This document shows, piece after piece, positions 1 to 9,106 of a DNA stretch of 64,000 nt (position 1 is the first letter of the stretch; each line of letters begins with the position of its first letter). The notes beneath the pieces are model-generated. The model saw only the letters and a list, made by a program, of their open reading frames with translations, had not been told where the DNA came from and did no database searches. The position numbers and the translations under genes were made by a program. The stretch comes from CAVONB01 sp963697205 (GTDB lineage: Bacteria; Pseudomonadota; Alphaproteobacteria; Rhizobiales; Hyphomicrobiaceae): positions 345,956-409,955 of the forward strand of contig CAVONB010000008.1 in assembly GCA_963697205.1 (NCBI GenBank), read 5' to 3'.

Positions 1-429
1 GGACTGCGCTTCCTGGCCTTTGCCATGGTCTGCGGCATCGCGGGCGCGGCCCTGTTCTGGCTCGTCAATCCCGGTGCCGCCGTGCCCGTGGTCGGTGCCT
101 CGGGAGCGATCTCCGGCCTTATGGCGGCCGCGTTTCGCCTGATCTTCAGCGCCAACGACACGGGCGGGATGTGGCGCTTACGCGAAGCGCCCGAGACCAT
201 CCCGCTGATGCCGTTGACCGTGGCCCTGACCGATCGGCGCATGATCGCGGCGACCCTGGTTTGGATCGCGATCAACGCCCTGGCCATCTACGGCGTTGGC
301 GGCCCGGGCGCGGGCAGCCATATCGCCTGGGAGGCCCATATCGGCGGCTTCGTGGCGGGCCTCCTGACCATGGGGCTGTTCGAGCGTCCCGGCGCGCACA
401 TCCGGCCGCCGCCCGGTGCCTTCGGCTGA
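1..429 (+). CDS. Rhomboid family intramembrane serine protease, C-terminal part
   Basis: The frame is open from base 1, so the gene starts upstream of the window; 142 residues are visible. The rhomboid active-site motif GASGAISG is present, with the nucleophilic Ser at visible residue 34, and the second catalytic residue lies in EAHIGGFVAGL in the last helix. Hydrophobic stretches around both motifs fit the last three or four membrane helices. Rhomboids cleave transmembrane substrates within the inner membrane; the substrate cannot be told. A proline-rich tail (about 12 residues) follows the last helix. Confidence 0.9.
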   Translation, partial: GLRFLAFAMVCGIAGAALFWLVNPGAAVPVVGASGAISGLMAAAFRLIFSANDTGGMWRLREAPETIPLMPLTVALTDRRMIAATLVWIAINALAIYGVGGPGAGSHIAWEAHIGGFVAGLLTMGLFERPGAHIRPPPGAFG

Positions 430-707
430 TGCTCACCAGCCCCTTGCCAGCCGTCTTTCCAGCCGGCCCGCCAGCACCTGCCGGAAGCCGCCTCGGTTGC
501 CGCGCGGTTGGCCTTGCCGGCACGCCATGACTGCGTCAAACTGTCATGATGAGCGTCGCGACGTGCGACGCGGAGCCACGAGGGTCTGGTGAACGGTCGC
601 CTCCTCTGCGGGACTGCCTCTTGGGTCCCAGTCGCGGGACCGCCGAGGCCGGCCGGGAACGGCGCAAGCCTGCTCTCCGCCCTCGCAAAAAAGGGAGGCA
701 CGAGGCC

Positions 708-1139
708 ATGAACGTTGCCGCAATCCTGGCTGTGAAGGGACGGGCCGTCGCCACGGCCACGCCGGAGACCCCTTTGATCGACATTGCCCGCAAGTTGGGC
801 GCCAAGAAAATTGGTGCCATTGTCGTGGCGGATGCAAAGGGCGGCGTCGCCGGCATCATTTCCGAGCGCGATATCATCCGCGTGGTCGCGGAGCGCGGCG
901 CTGACGGGCTCGGCGTCGAAGTCGCCGACGTCATGACCCGTCAGGTCGTCACCTGCCGAGAGGCCGACACGCTGGACGCCCTGATGAGCACCATGACGGC
1001 CGGCCGCTTCCGCCACCTGCCGGTGATCGAGGACGACCGCCTTGTCGGCATCGTCTCGATCGGCGACGTGGTCAAGCATCACATTGCGGAGGTGGAGATG
1101 GAGGTCAGCGCCATGAAGGGCTACTTGGCCGCGGGCTGA
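708..1139 (+). CDS. CBS-domain protein (tandem CBS pair)
   Basis: A 143-residue protein that is almost entirely one Bateman module. The first CBS repeat runs about residues 8-62 (IGAIVVADAKGGVAGIISERD) and the second about 75-130 (FRHLPVIEDDRLVGIVSIGDV). Such stand-alone CBS proteins bind adenine nucleotides and act as energy or redox sensors in the cytoplasm; the partner is unknown. The ATG at 708 follows GGGAGG at a good distance, so the longer upstream frame is not used. It lies 280 bp downstream of the rhomboid gene and convergent with the patatin gene. Confidence 0.9.
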   Translation: MNVAAILAVKGRAVATATPETPLIDIARKLGAKKIGAIVVADAKGGVAGIISERDIIRVVAERGADGLGVEVADVMTRQVVTCREADTLDALMSTMTAGRFRHLPVIEDDRLVGIVSIGDVVKHHIAEVEMEVSAMKGYLAAG

Positions 1140-1230
1140 GCGCACGGGAACGGTCAAGGGCATAGATTGCAGGGGGGCGAACGTCGCAACGGCGGGCGGG
1201 TGCCCACTTGCTTTCGCCCGCTCCCCTGGC

Positions 1231-2190
1231 TCAGGCCGACGCGATGACGTCAGCCGGCTCCGAGTTGGTGGCAGCGCGTGGCCGGTCGAGCTCCCGCAGG
1301 ATCTCACCCAGTTCGCGTTCCACCGCCGAGCGGCCGCGCTCGATCAGGTCGTCAGCGCGATGGAAATCGAAAAGCCCGATGCCCCGCAGCTTCGGCGAGA
1401 TCAAGAGATCGGGGGGATCGCCGGCGAGCCGCGAGCGCGCGATGCGATCCTGCACGATGTTGAACGCGTCGACCATGACGGTCGAGATGCCCGGTGCGCC
1501 GTCTGACTTGCCGAAAAACTGGCGCTGCAGCAGCTTGTGCACGGCACGCCCGTTCTTTGCCGTCACCGGTTCTGGTTCAGCCGGCGGCTCGTGACCACCG
1601 TGGGCCTCCAGGTCGGGCACCACCGTGCCCCGTCCGAACAGGTCGGCGTTGAGATTGACGGCGATCACGTAACGGGCGCCGAGCGCGCGGCATACCGAGA
1701 CGGGGATCGGGTTGACCAGGGCGCCGTCGAACAGCCAGCGGCCGTTGACGTTGACCGGCTTGAAGATGCCAGGCAGCGCGTAGGACGCCCGCATGGCATC
1801 GACCAGCCGGCCCCGCGACAGCCACACCTCGTGACCCGTGCCGATCTCCGTGGCGACCGCGGTGTAGCGTTGCGGCAGGTCGTCGATCAGCTGGTCGCCG
1901 AGGTGGTTTTCCAGGCGGGCGCACAGGCGCTGGCCCGTGATGAGGCCGGAACCGGCCAAGTTGAAATCCAGGTAACCGAACACCTTGCGCCGCGTCAACT
2001 CGCGCGCGAATTCGTCCAGCGCGTCCAGCTTGCCAGCGGCGTGGCAGCCCCCGACCACCGCTCCGATCGAGGTGCCGGCGATGATGTCGGGCTCGATGCC
2101 GGCGTCGCGCAGGGCAGCGATGACGCCGATATGCGCCCAGCCGCGTGCCGCGCCCCCTCCCAGTGCCAGGCCGATCTTGCCGTGTGCCAT
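1231..2190 (-). CDS. Patatin-like phospholipase (RssA-type)
   Basis: A 319-residue patatin-fold lipid hydrolase. The oxyanion loop GGGAARGWAHIG is near the N-terminus, the nucleophile elbow GTSIG (Ser about residue 41) follows, and the catalytic Asp is in DGALVNPIPV, giving the Ser-Asp dyad of the family. No signal peptide or membrane segment is visible, so it is probably cytoplasmic or membrane-associated. The ATG at 2190 is preferred over one 15 bp upstream because a GGAG sits just ahead of it. It acts on phospholipids or acyl esters; the true substrate is not evident. Confidence 0.9.
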   Translation of the reverse strand: MAHGKIGLALGGGAARGWAHIGVIAALRDAGIEPDIIAGTSIGAVVGGCHAAGKLDALDEFARELTRRKVFGYLDFNLAGSGLITGQRLCARLENHLGDQLIDDLPQRYTAVATEIGTGHEVWLSRGRLVDAMRASYALPGIFKPVNVNGRWLFDGALVNPIPVSVCRALGARYVIAVNLNADLFGRGTVVPDLEAHGGHEPPAEPEPVTAKNGRAVHKLLQRQFFGKSDGAPGISTVMVDAFNIVQDRIARSRLAGDPPDLLISPKLRGIGLFDFHRADDLIERGRSAVERELGEILRELDRPRAATNSEPADVIASA

Positions 2191-2512
2191 GGTTCTCCGC
2201 TCCACCCGTCCGACACCCCTCGAACGATTCGTCTCCCTGCCATCGATGCACAGTCCGGAGCCGATCCACGCCCGGCGCCGGAATTGGGGTTAACCAGCCT
2301 ATCCGTCGAGGGCTTAAGGTTTGCTGAGCAAGGAACGTGCCCAACCGGCGCTGCGCACGATTGCTGCACCGCAAGAAGTGCGAGCGCACAAAATCTGGGG
2401 GCGCTGGAAAGGGTTTGATCGCTCTACGCAGGACCGAGCCACTGGCCTGCAGCGGGCAACACAACGCCACGCCAGCCCATCGAGAGGGCGTCGACAGGCC
2501 CCATGCGTGCGT
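2191..2512. other. Intergenic region, no gene seen
   Basis: About 320 bp between hisI and the patatin gene, both on the minus strand. I see no frame with a recognisable domain and no clear terminator or operator; it presumably holds the patatin promoter. Confidence 0.5.
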
Positions 2513-2944
2513 TCAGGCGTCGTCCCGGGTCAGCCGCAGATCGGCCGTGGCAGCCCCGCCCAGCGGAACCGCGCGATAGAAGCACGAGCGCGCGCCGGTA
2601 TGGCACGTGACGCCGGCGCCCTGGACACGCACGCGCAGCCAGACCACGTCCTGATCGCAATCGGTGCGCATCTCCAGGACGTCGAGCGTGTTGCCGCTTT
2701 CCTCGCCCTTGCGCCATTGCCGCCGGCGCGACCGGCTCCAGAAATGGGCCTGTCGTGTCTCGATGGTGCGGGCCAACGCCTCTGCGTCCATGAAGGCGAA
2801 CATCAGCACGTCGCCCGTAGCCGCATCCGTCACGATCGCGGGGATGAGACCATCGCCGTCAAAGCGCGGCGTGAACGCCGCGCCCTGTTCGAGCGCATCT
2901 GAATTTCCAGGTGGTGCGAAGCGAGGCTTTGATGCGGGACACAT
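2513..2944 (-). CDS. hisI: Phosphoribosyl-AMP cyclohydrolase
   Basis: A 143-residue HisI that opens the adenine ring of phosphoribosyl-AMP in the third step of histidine synthesis. Diagnostic motifs are present in order: VLMFAFMDAEAL, WRKGEESGNTL, DCDQDVVWL (metal-binding Asp cluster with Cys) and TCHTGARSCFY (zinc-ligand Cys residues). There is no HisE domain, so it is the stand-alone form. The ATG at 2944 has AGGAG 7 bp upstream; the ATG at 2950 directly abuts that Shine-Dalgarno and is unlikely. It lies just downstream of folE on the same strand. Confidence 0.95.
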   Translation of the reverse strand: MCPASKPRFAPPGNSDALEQGAAFTPRFDGDGLIPAIVTDAATGDVLMFAFMDAEALARTIETRQAHFWSRSRRRQWRKGEESGNTLDVLEMRTDCDQDVVWLRVRVQGAGVTCHTGARSCFYRAVPLGGAATADLRLTRDDA

Positions 2945-3004
2945 GGTCATCTCCTGGCGTCGAACGCCCGTGCGCGGGACGCCCTTTCGCCGGGCTGGTC
3001 GCTC

Positions 3005-3631
3005 TCAGCCCGCCTCGCCGCACAGCGTCAGGAACCGTGCGCGCAACGCCTCGTCATTGGCAAGCCGGCCATGGAAGCGCGTCGTCACGGTCTCCACGCC
3101 CGACTGGCGCACACCGCGCAGCGACATGCACTGGTGCTCGGCCTTGATCAGCACACCCACCGCGGCCGGCTTGATGACGGCGTGGAAGGTGGCTGCGATC
3201 TCCGCCGTCAGCCGCTCTTGCGTCTGCAGCCGCCGGGCATAGACGTCGACCAGCCGGGCGATGCGCGAAAATCCGACGATCCGCCCGTTCGGCACATAGC
3301 CGACGTGCGCCACGCCGAGGAACGGCGTCATGTGATGCTCGCAGTGGCTCTGGACCCGGATGTGCTTCAGGACGATCAGGTCGTCGTACCCGGCGGCATC
3401 CTCGAACGTGCGGCCGAGCACCCGCGCCGCATCGGCCTGGTAGCCGGAAAAGTATTCGTCGAAGGCGTCGACCACCCGGCTGGGCGTGTCGATCAACCCC
3501 TCGCGCTGGACGTCGTCGCCGGTCCACGCCAGAAGTGTCCGCACGGCCTCCTCGGCCTCTTCCCGCGTCGGCCGTCGAACGGCCTCGCTCTTGGAAAGAA
3601 GAGGCTTTCCGGCCTTGATGCGCGTATCCAC
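3005..3631 (-). CDS. folE: GTP cyclohydrolase I (FolE1 type)
   Basis: A 208-residue enzyme converting GTP to dihydroneopterin triphosphate, the first step of folate synthesis. The zinc-binding motif SHCEHHMTPF, the core GRIVGFSRIARLVDVYARRL and the second Cys in AEHQCMSLRGV are all visible, with QERLT between them. The frame extends 70 residues upstream, but the GTG at 3631 is preceded by GGGGAGG with a 6-bp spacer and gives the normal family length. It is followed by hisI about 60 bp downstream, so co-transcription is possible. folK lies elsewhere in the window (7.6 kb). Confidence 0.95.
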   Translation of the reverse strand: MDTRIKAGKPLLSKSEAVRRPTREEAEEAVRTLLAWTGDDVQREGLIDTPSRVVDAFDEYFSGYQADAARVLGRTFEDAAGYDDLIVLKHIRVQSHCEHHMTPFLGVAHVGYVPNGRIVGFSRIARLVDVYARRLQTQERLTAEIAATFHAVIKPAAVGVLIKAEHQCMSLRGVRQSGVETVTTRFHGRLANDEALRARFLTLCGEAG

Positions 3632-3882
3632 TGTCGACCTCCCCGCTCTACGCTCGCGCCCGCTCCGCCGATCGAACGCCAAGGCCCGCTCGCCGAGGTT
3701 GGCAGCTGTCCGGGCCAGGCGATAGGCTCGCGTTTGCCCCCGAAACCAACTGGTCCGGCCAGCACCACGGTGCCGCCCGGGAACGGATTTCAGTGTTCGG
3801 GGGTATGGGAGCCGATCACCTTCGACTATATACACCGTCACCAGTGCATCATGAAGCCTCTACGGCCAGCAGGCGGAATTGG

Positions 3883-4365
3883 ATGACCGACCTAGATCAG
3901 ATCTACAACACACGCATCCTCGAGCTCGCCGCGAACATCCCGCGTACCACGCGGCTGGCTGCGCCCGATGCCACCGCCACGGCGCACTCCAAGCTGTGCG
4001 GCTCGACGGTCACCGTCGACATCAAGATGGCCGACGGCAAGGTTTCTGACTTCGGCCAGACCGTGAAGGCCTGCCTGCTCGGCCAGTCCGCCGCCGCGGT
4101 CGTGGCGCGCGAGATCGTCGGCTCCACACCGCAGGAGTTGCATGAGGTCGCCCGCGTCATGCGGGCCATGTTGAAGGAAAACGGACCGCAGCCGGCGGGG
4201 CGCTGGGCCGACCTCGGCGTGCTCCAGCCCGTGCGCGACTACAAGGCCCGCCACGCCTCGACGCTGTTGATCTTCGATGCCGTGGAGCGTGCGCTCGATG
4301 AGATCGCGGGCGGCGAAGGCAAGGTGTCCGACAAGGCCGGCGCCACCGCACCGGCCGGCCGCTGA
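3883..4365 (+). CDS. NifU/SufU-like iron-sulfur cluster scaffold protein
   Basis: A 160-residue NifU N-domain protein. Two of the three scaffold cysteines are clear: LCGSTVTVD (about residue 39) and KACLLGQSAA (about residue 65). At the position where IscU/SufU has the third Cys, this protein has Ala in YKARHASTLL, as in many alphaproteobacterial members, so scaffold activity is uncertain. It is divergent from folE, and yidD starts 6 bp after its stop. An AGGCGG lies ahead of the ATG. Confidence 0.85.
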   Translation: MTDLDQIYNTRILELAANIPRTTRLAAPDATATAHSKLCGSTVTVDIKMADGKVSDFGQTVKACLLGQSAAAVVAREIVGSTPQELHEVARVMRAMLKENGPQPAGRWADLGVLQPVRDYKARHASTLLIFDAVERALDEIAGGEGKVSDKAGATAPAGR

Positions 4366-4371
4366 CCATGG

Positions 4372-4710
4372 ATGGGCCGGCCAAGATCGCCACATCGCAC
4401 GCGCCCCAGGGTGCCTTGTCGCGCCTTGGCGGCGATGGCGTTGAAGGTGCCGGTCCACATTTACCGCCTGACCTTGAAGCCGCTCGTCGGGCACAATTGC
4501 CGCCACTTGCCGACCTGCTCGGAATATGCGCTGGAAGCGATCGATCGCAACGGCCCATGGCGCGGCGCATGGCTGGCGGGCTCGCGCCTGTGCCGCTGCC
4601 ATCCCTGGGGCTCCTCGGGTTACGATCCCGTCCCCGACATCCGCAGCGATCGTCACCCCATCGCGCCCTGGCGATATGGCCGCTGGTCGCGCCACACCGC
4701 GCGGCTGTAG
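4372..4710 (+). CDS. yidD: Membrane protein insertion efficiency factor
   Basis: A small YidD-family protein with HIYRLTLKPLVGHNCRHLPT, CSEYALEAIDRNGPWRG and RCHPWGSSGYDPVP, the conserved three-Cys signature. YidD assists YidC-dependent membrane insertion at the inner membrane. The start is uncertain: ATG 4372 gives 112 residues, ATG 4435 (MALKVPVHIYRL) gives 91, nearer the compact family form. It follows the NifU-like gene by only 6 bp and probably shares its transcript. Confidence 0.9.
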   Translation: MGRPRSPHRTRPRVPCRALAAMALKVPVHIYRLTLKPLVGHNCRHLPTCSEYALEAIDRNGPWRGAWLAGSRLCRCHPWGSSGYDPVPDIRSDRHPIAPWRYGRWSRHTARL

Positions 4711-4808
4711 AATTGCGCACGGGCGCGCTCGTGAGGCGGACCAGCCGGCTTGATCGGTTGGCCCGCACGCGCCCCGCTCTCCGGTTTCTCCAGCATCAAG
4801 GCCTCGCC

Positions 4809-5396
4809 ATGGTCTCGACCCATCAGCCCGACCTCCATGCCGTCGACTGGTCGCAAATTCCAGCGCCCATCGACGATGGCGCAGCCGGCCATCTCGCAGG
4901 CCTCGCGCTCCCCGACATCGCCTTGCCCGCGACCAACGGCGCAGCGGTGTCGCTGGCGCGTCACCCCGGCCGCGTCGTCGTCTTCGCCTATCCGCGAACC
5001 GGCCGCCCGGGCGAGATCAGCCCCGTGCCCGAATGGGATGCGATCCCTGGAGCGCGCGGGTGCACGCCGCAGTCGTGTGCCTTCCGCGATCTTGAAGCCG
5101 AGCTCTGCGCTGCCGGCGCCGACGCCATCTATGGCCTGTCCACCCAGGACACGGCCTATCAGCGCGAGGCAGCCGAACGTCTGCATCTGCCGTTTCCGCT
5201 CCTCAGCGATGCCGATCTCGCGCTGACCCGGTCAGCCGGTCTGCCAACGATGCAGGTCGCCGGCATGACGCTGCTCAAGCGACTGGCGATGGTTATCGAC
5301 GGCGGCCGCGTTGCTACCGTCTTCTACCCGGTGTTTCCTCCGGACCGGAACGCAGGCGACGTCCTGGCCTGGCTTCGCGAGAACCCCCGCACATGA
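4809..5396 (+). CDS. Peroxiredoxin (BCP/AhpC-TSA family) with intact cysteines
   Basis: A 195-residue thioredoxin-fold peroxidase. After VVVFAYPRTGRPGE comes GCTPQSCAFRDL, which has the peroxidatic Cys and a second Cys five residues later, the spacing of atypical two-Cys BCP proteins. It is expected to reduce peroxides in the cytoplasm. Its stop overlaps the start of the next gene by 4 bp (ATGA), so the two paralogues are translationally coupled. The ATG at 4809 was chosen because the fold starts shortly after; the open frame upstream is a shadow of yidD. Confidence 0.88.
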   Translation: MVSTHQPDLHAVDWSQIPAPIDDGAAGHLAGLALPDIALPATNGAAVSLARHPGRVVVFAYPRTGRPGEISPVPEWDAIPGARGCTPQSCAFRDLEAELCAAGADAIYGLSTQDTAYQREAAERLHLPFPLLSDADLALTRSAGLPTMQVAGMTLLKRLAMVIDGGRVATVFYPVFPPDRNAGDVLAWLRENPRT

Positions 5397-5983
5397 CCGT
5401 CCGCTGGCCCTACGCGGCACCGCGTGACGACGGCGGTGCGCGGCACCTGACCAAAGGCCGCGCAATCCCCGACCTCGCCTTGCCTGCGACCGACGGCACC
5501 GAGGTCCAACTGGCGCGCCTTGAAGGCACGACGCTGGTCTTCGTCTATCCCTGGACGGGCCGCCCGGGCAGCGCGGATCCAAGCGGATGGGATGACATCC
5601 CCGGCGCTCACGGCTCAACCCCTGAAGCGCTGGGCTTTCGCAATCTGCATTCAGGCTTCCGTGCCAGCGGCGTCGGCGTTTACGGCCTGTCCAGCCAGAC
5701 GACCGCATGGCAACAGGAGTTCGCCGCGCGCCAAGCGTTGCCGTATCCGCTGCTGAGCGATGCGGCGGGCGATATGGCGCGCGCTCTGCGTCTGCCGACC
5801 TTCGAAGCCGGCGGGGCGACGTATCTGTCGCGCCTGACGCTCGTGATCGAGGATGGCCTTATCTCGCGCTGCGTCTATCCGGTTTTTCCGCCCGATGCAC
5901 ACGCTCGTGAGATGCTGGCCATGCTGGAGGCGGCCCGCGGCTATCACCGGGAATCGCGCTTGCAGCCGTCCGCCAAATCCTGA
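5393..5983 (+). CDS. Peroxiredoxin-like paralogue lacking both cysteines
   Basis: A 196-residue protein clearly homologous to its upstream neighbour throughout (LVFVYPWTGRPG, YGLSSQTTAWQQEF, PYPLLSDA, VYPVFPPDAHA). At the active site it reads GSTPEALGFRNL where the neighbour has GCTPQSCAFRDL: the peroxidatic Cys is Ser and the resolving Cys is Leu. Peroxidase activity by the known mechanism is therefore not expected. It may bind the active paralogue or a ligand. The start overlaps the upstream stop in ATGA. Confidence 0.85.
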   Translation: MTVRWPYAAPRDDGGARHLTKGRAIPDLALPATDGTEVQLARLEGTTLVFVYPWTGRPGSADPSGWDDIPGAHGSTPEALGFRNLHSGFRASGVGVYGLSSQTTAWQQEFAARQALPYPLLSDAAGDMARALRLPTFEAGGATYLSRLTLVIEDGLISRCVYPVFPPDAHAREMLAMLEAARGYHRESRLQPSAKS

Positions 5984-5996
5984 CGCGTCCGATGAC

Positions 5997-6701
5997 CTAT
6001 TCGGCGGCAGGCGCGCCATCGACCGCAGCGCGCACGTCCGTGAACACCGCGCGGAACATCTCCGGCGTCAGGCGACGCGTGTTGGTGTTGTAGCGCGAGC
6101 AGTGGAAGCTGTCGTAAAGGCGGAATGTGTCCGACACCGCGTGAGCGGCACCGTGCGCGAAGGGGAAGGCAGCCTTGCGCGCGCCCAGTGCGGAAAGCAC
6201 GCTGTCGTGAGCGATCCGGCCGAGCGCCACGACGGCGCGCAGACGACCCATCTCCGCCAGAGTAGCCACCAGGAACGGACGGCAGCTCGCGATCTCCGCA
6301 GGCGTCGGCTTGTTCTCGGGCGGCACGCAGCGCACGGCATTGGTGATGCGGCAGTCGACGAGCGCCAGCCCATCGTCCGGGCGAGCTTCGTAGCGACCTC
6401 GCGCAAAGCCGAAGGCAATCAGCGTTTCGTAGAGCAGATCGCCCGCGTAGTCGCCGGTGAACGGTCGCCCGGTGCGGTTGGCGCCCCTGAGGCCCGGCGC
6501 CAGTCCGACGATCAAAAGCCGCGCATCGCGCAGACCGAACGAGCTGACAGGCGCGTTATGCCAAGCCGGCTCACGGCCACGCGCCTCGGTCCTGTAGCTG
6601 ACCAGACGGGGACACAGCGGACAATCGCGAACAGGTTCGCTTCCCGGAAGACAATTGGCGGGTCCGGCCTTCGCCCCCGGTTCCATGCGCCGCGGGGCCA
6701 C
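5997..6701 (-). CDS. Uracil-DNA glycosylase, family 5 (UdgB-type, 4Fe-4S)
   Basis: A 234-residue DNA repair glycosylase that removes uracil and related deaminated bases. Motif GLAPGLRGANRTGRPFTGD is the water-activating/uracil-binding loop, ITNAVRCVPPENKPTP follows, and HCSRYNTNTRRLT is the second catalytic motif. Four iron-sulfur Cys candidates are CPLCPRL, RCVPP and SCRPFL. The start is a GTG at 6701, only 6 bp after the stop of the NYN gene; ATG 6686 is an alternative. It probably shares a transcript with the NYN gene. Confidence 0.9.
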   Translation of the reverse strand: MAPRRMEPGAKAGPANCLPGSEPVRDCPLCPRLVSYRTEARGREPAWHNAPVSSFGLRDARLLIVGLAPGLRGANRTGRPFTGDYAGDLLYETLIAFGFARGRYEARPDDGLALVDCRITNAVRCVPPENKPTPAEIASCRPFLVATLAEMGRLRAVVALGRIAHDSVLSALGARKAAFPFAHGAAHAVSDTFRLYDSFHCSRYNTNTRRLTPEMFRAVFTDVRAAVDGAPAAE

Positions 6702-6707
6702 GGGTGC

Positions 6708-7359
6708 CTACAGGTCCTCGTCGGCCAGGTCGGGATCGTGCTGCGGGCTGACCGGTTCCGTGCCCCGACCCGCGTAGCGTTCGCGACCGGCGAAGGTGCG
6801 CGGCTCGCGCGCCGCACGTGCGGACGGATCGCGACAGATCATCTGCTCGAGATCGGCGAGGTCGACGAATTGATCGGACTGCCGCCGCAACTCGTCGGCG
6901 ACCATCGGCGGCTGGGTTTGCAACGTGGAGACGACGCTGACCCGCTTGCCCTTCATCTGCAGAGCGGCCACCAGGCTGCGGAAGTCGCCGTCGCCGGAGA
7001 ACAGCACGATGTGGTCGAGCGAGTTCGGCCAGACGCATAGCGTCGACGGTCAACTCGATATCCATATTGCCTTTGATCTTGCGCCGGCCTGAGCTGTCGG
7101 TGAACTCCTTGGTCGGCTTGGTCACCATCGAGTAGCCGTTATAGTCGAGCCAGTCGATCAAGGGCCGGATCGACGAGTATTCCTGGTCCTCCGCCAGCGC
7201 CGTGTAGTAGAGGGCACGGACGAGATAACCCTTGCTCCGGAAATAGGCGAGGACACGCTTGTAATCGATATCGAAGCCAAGGGCTTTGGCTGTCGCGTAA
7301 AGGTTCGCTCCGTCGATAAAAAGAGCAATGCGCTCGTTCTCTTGGAAAGGCGAGTTCAC
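6708..7359 (-). CDS. NYN-domain (LabA/DUF88) protein, frame broken near 7020
   Basis: A PIN-like NYN nuclease-fold protein of about 217 residues when the frame is repaired. The N-part reads IALFIDGANLYATAKALGFD with the first acidic residue, the middle has KGNMDIELTVDAMRLAEL, and after the break the frame continues LDHIVLFSGDGDF, SVVSTLQTQPPMVADELRRQ, FVDLADLEQM. The break fits one extra G near 7020. GTG 7359 has AGGAGG 9 bp upstream. Family members are thought to be RNases in RNA metabolism. It is divergent from folK. Confidence 0.85.
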
Positions 7360-7617
7360 AGAAATTAACCTCCTGGCTTCCGCGATGGCGCACGACTGCG
7401 CCGCGTACGGATGCCGATGCTGCAACCTAAGACACGTGCGCGCCGCACGTCCCGACACGCGTAACGGCACAACTCACAAAGATGCCTGACTATCCATGCG
7501 CGATCTGGCGCTAAACTGGGCAATCGTCTTGGAAAAATCAAGGCGGGCACGGCGCATAACAGTCTTGCTCGACAGCTTTTCACCATACGGCACGGTCGGA
7601 AAATCTTAGCTGTGACG

Positions 7618-8256
7618 ATGCTCGTTTTAGCGTTCGGGGCGAACAGAATCGGGGCTTGGGGGCCGCCGGAAGCCACCATCCTGCGTGCCCTCCGGTTGCT
7701 GAGAGCCGCCGGTGTTGCGACCCGTTGTCTCTCCCCATTCTACAGCACGGCTTCGGTCGGCCCGATCAACCAGCCGCGCTACCTGAACGCTATTGGTGTC
7801 GCCGAGACGCGCCTTCCAGCGATGCGCGTGCTGGCGATCGCCAAGCGCCTGGAGCTAGCCGCGGGGCGTCGTCCTGGCCCGGTCGGCGGCCCACGACCGC
7901 TCGACATCGACATCATCGACTTTGGCGGCTGCCGGCTCGGCTGGCCACCCTCTGCAGCGCGCCGCAAGGGTGGACTGGTGCTCCCTCACCCCCAGGTACA
8001 CCTCAGGCGATTCGTGGTCGTGCCCCTGGCCGACGTCGCACCCTATTGGCGCCACCCCGTCACAGGGCGGGCGTTGTGGGTCCTTCTGCGTGCGACGGTT
8101 GGTCAGGACGTTGAGCCGCAACTCCCCGCACCGCGCGCGGCAGCGCCGACCACGCCGGCCTCTTCGGTCAATGGCAAGCCCGGCGCAAGCCATCGGCGGC
8201 CGTGCACCGTGCCCCGCCTCGGCGCCAGCCGGCGGCCGGGCCCGCGCGTGGTGTGA
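7618..8256 (+). CDS. folK: HPPK-type 2-amino-4-hydroxy-6-hydroxymethyldihydropteridine pyrophosphokinase
   Basis: A 212-residue folate-pathway kinase that pyrophosphorylates the pterin alcohol before DHPS. Seen: the N-terminal LAFGANRIGAWGPPEATI (GxN loop), FYSTASVGPINQPRYLNA, the key GGPRPLDIDIID (pterin/Mg-ATP motif) and LPHPQVHLRRFVVVPLADVAP. A proline/arginine-rich tail of about 50 residues beyond the usual end has no recognised domain and may reflect a late frameshift. Starts at ATG 7618 or GTG 7612; neither has a strong Shine-Dalgarno. Confidence 0.88.
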   Translation: MLVLAFGANRIGAWGPPEATILRALRLLRAAGVATRCLSPFYSTASVGPINQPRYLNAIGVAETRLPAMRVLAIAKRLELAAGRRPGPVGGPRPLDIDIIDFGGCRLGWPPSAARRKGGLVLPHPQVHLRRFVVVPLADVAPYWRHPVTGRALWVLLRATVGQDVEPQLPAPRAAAPTTPASSVNGKPGASHRRPCTVPRLGASRRPGPRVV

Positions 8257-8437
8257 GGAGGGGAGAGGCGCCGGTGCAGATCGGAAGGGAGCCCTGGCCT
8301 TGCCCGGGCCACCGATTTATGAGACAAAGATGGGCGCCCCCGACCCGGAGCCCCGGATGTTGGGCGGCAGCGCATGGAACTTCGTTACGAAAAGGCGAGG
8401 GTTCCAGCGGCAAGCTCCAGCCTGAGGTGATCGGCGA

Positions 8438-8863
8438 ATGGCACGCGTCACGGTCGAGGATTGCGTCGACAAGGTTTCCAATCGTTTCGAGCTCGTTCTC
8501 CTGGCCGCCCATCGGGCCCGGGCGATCGCCAACGGCAGCCCGATGACGGTGGAGCCGGACAACGACAAGAACCCGGTCGTTGCCCTGCGCGAAATTGCCG
8601 AGGAGATGATCCCGCCCGACGACGTCCGGGAGGGTCTGATCCACTCCATCCAGAAGAACGTCGAGGTCGACGAGCCCGAAGCGGCTGCCGCGCCTGTCGT
8701 GGCGGCGGATCGGCGTCTGCCGATCCTGGGACGCGACGAACAGTCGAGCGATACCGCCGTTGACGTCCTCACCGAGGAGCAGTTGCTGCGTGGCCTGGAG
8801 AGCATGACGCCGACCGAGCCGTCCAACGCCGGCGGCAACGGACCGCCGACCCGCGGTCGGTGA
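8438..8863 (+). CDS. rpoZ: DNA-directed RNA polymerase omega subunit
   Basis: A 141-residue omega subunit. The N-terminal core MARVTVEDCVDKVSNRFELV, LAAHRARAI and NDKNPVVALREIAEE is diagnostic; the acidic C-terminal half is variable as usual in alphaproteobacteria. Omega promotes assembly of the beta-prime subunit and is part of the ppGpp site 1, which fits its place immediately upstream of the (p)ppGpp synthetase/hydrolase gene. A 180-bp gap separates it from folK. Confidence 0.95.
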   Translation: MARVTVEDCVDKVSNRFELVLLAAHRARAIANGSPMTVEPDNDKNPVVALREIAEEMIPPDDVREGLIHSIQKNVEVDEPEAAAAPVVAADRRLPILGRDEQSSDTAVDVLTEEQLLRGLESMTPTEPSNAGGNGPPTRGR

Positions 8864-9106
8864 CGCAGCACGGCGCGCCCGGCCCCACGGTCGCCGGCGC
8901 GCTGCGATCTGCCGGACACGTTTCCTGGTCGGCCGTGCGAGGCTCGGGTACGCCTCCGCGGCTCGTCAGTCCCGCCCGCGAGTGCGCCCCGTGACAGCCA
9001 GAGGCCCGCGCACAGCCAGACGCTTCTCGAACGACGCACGCCCCCGCGCGCCCGTCGCCCGGCTGCCAGCGCCTCTTGCGCCGGCGCGCGCTGGAGGGCC
9101 ACGCCC

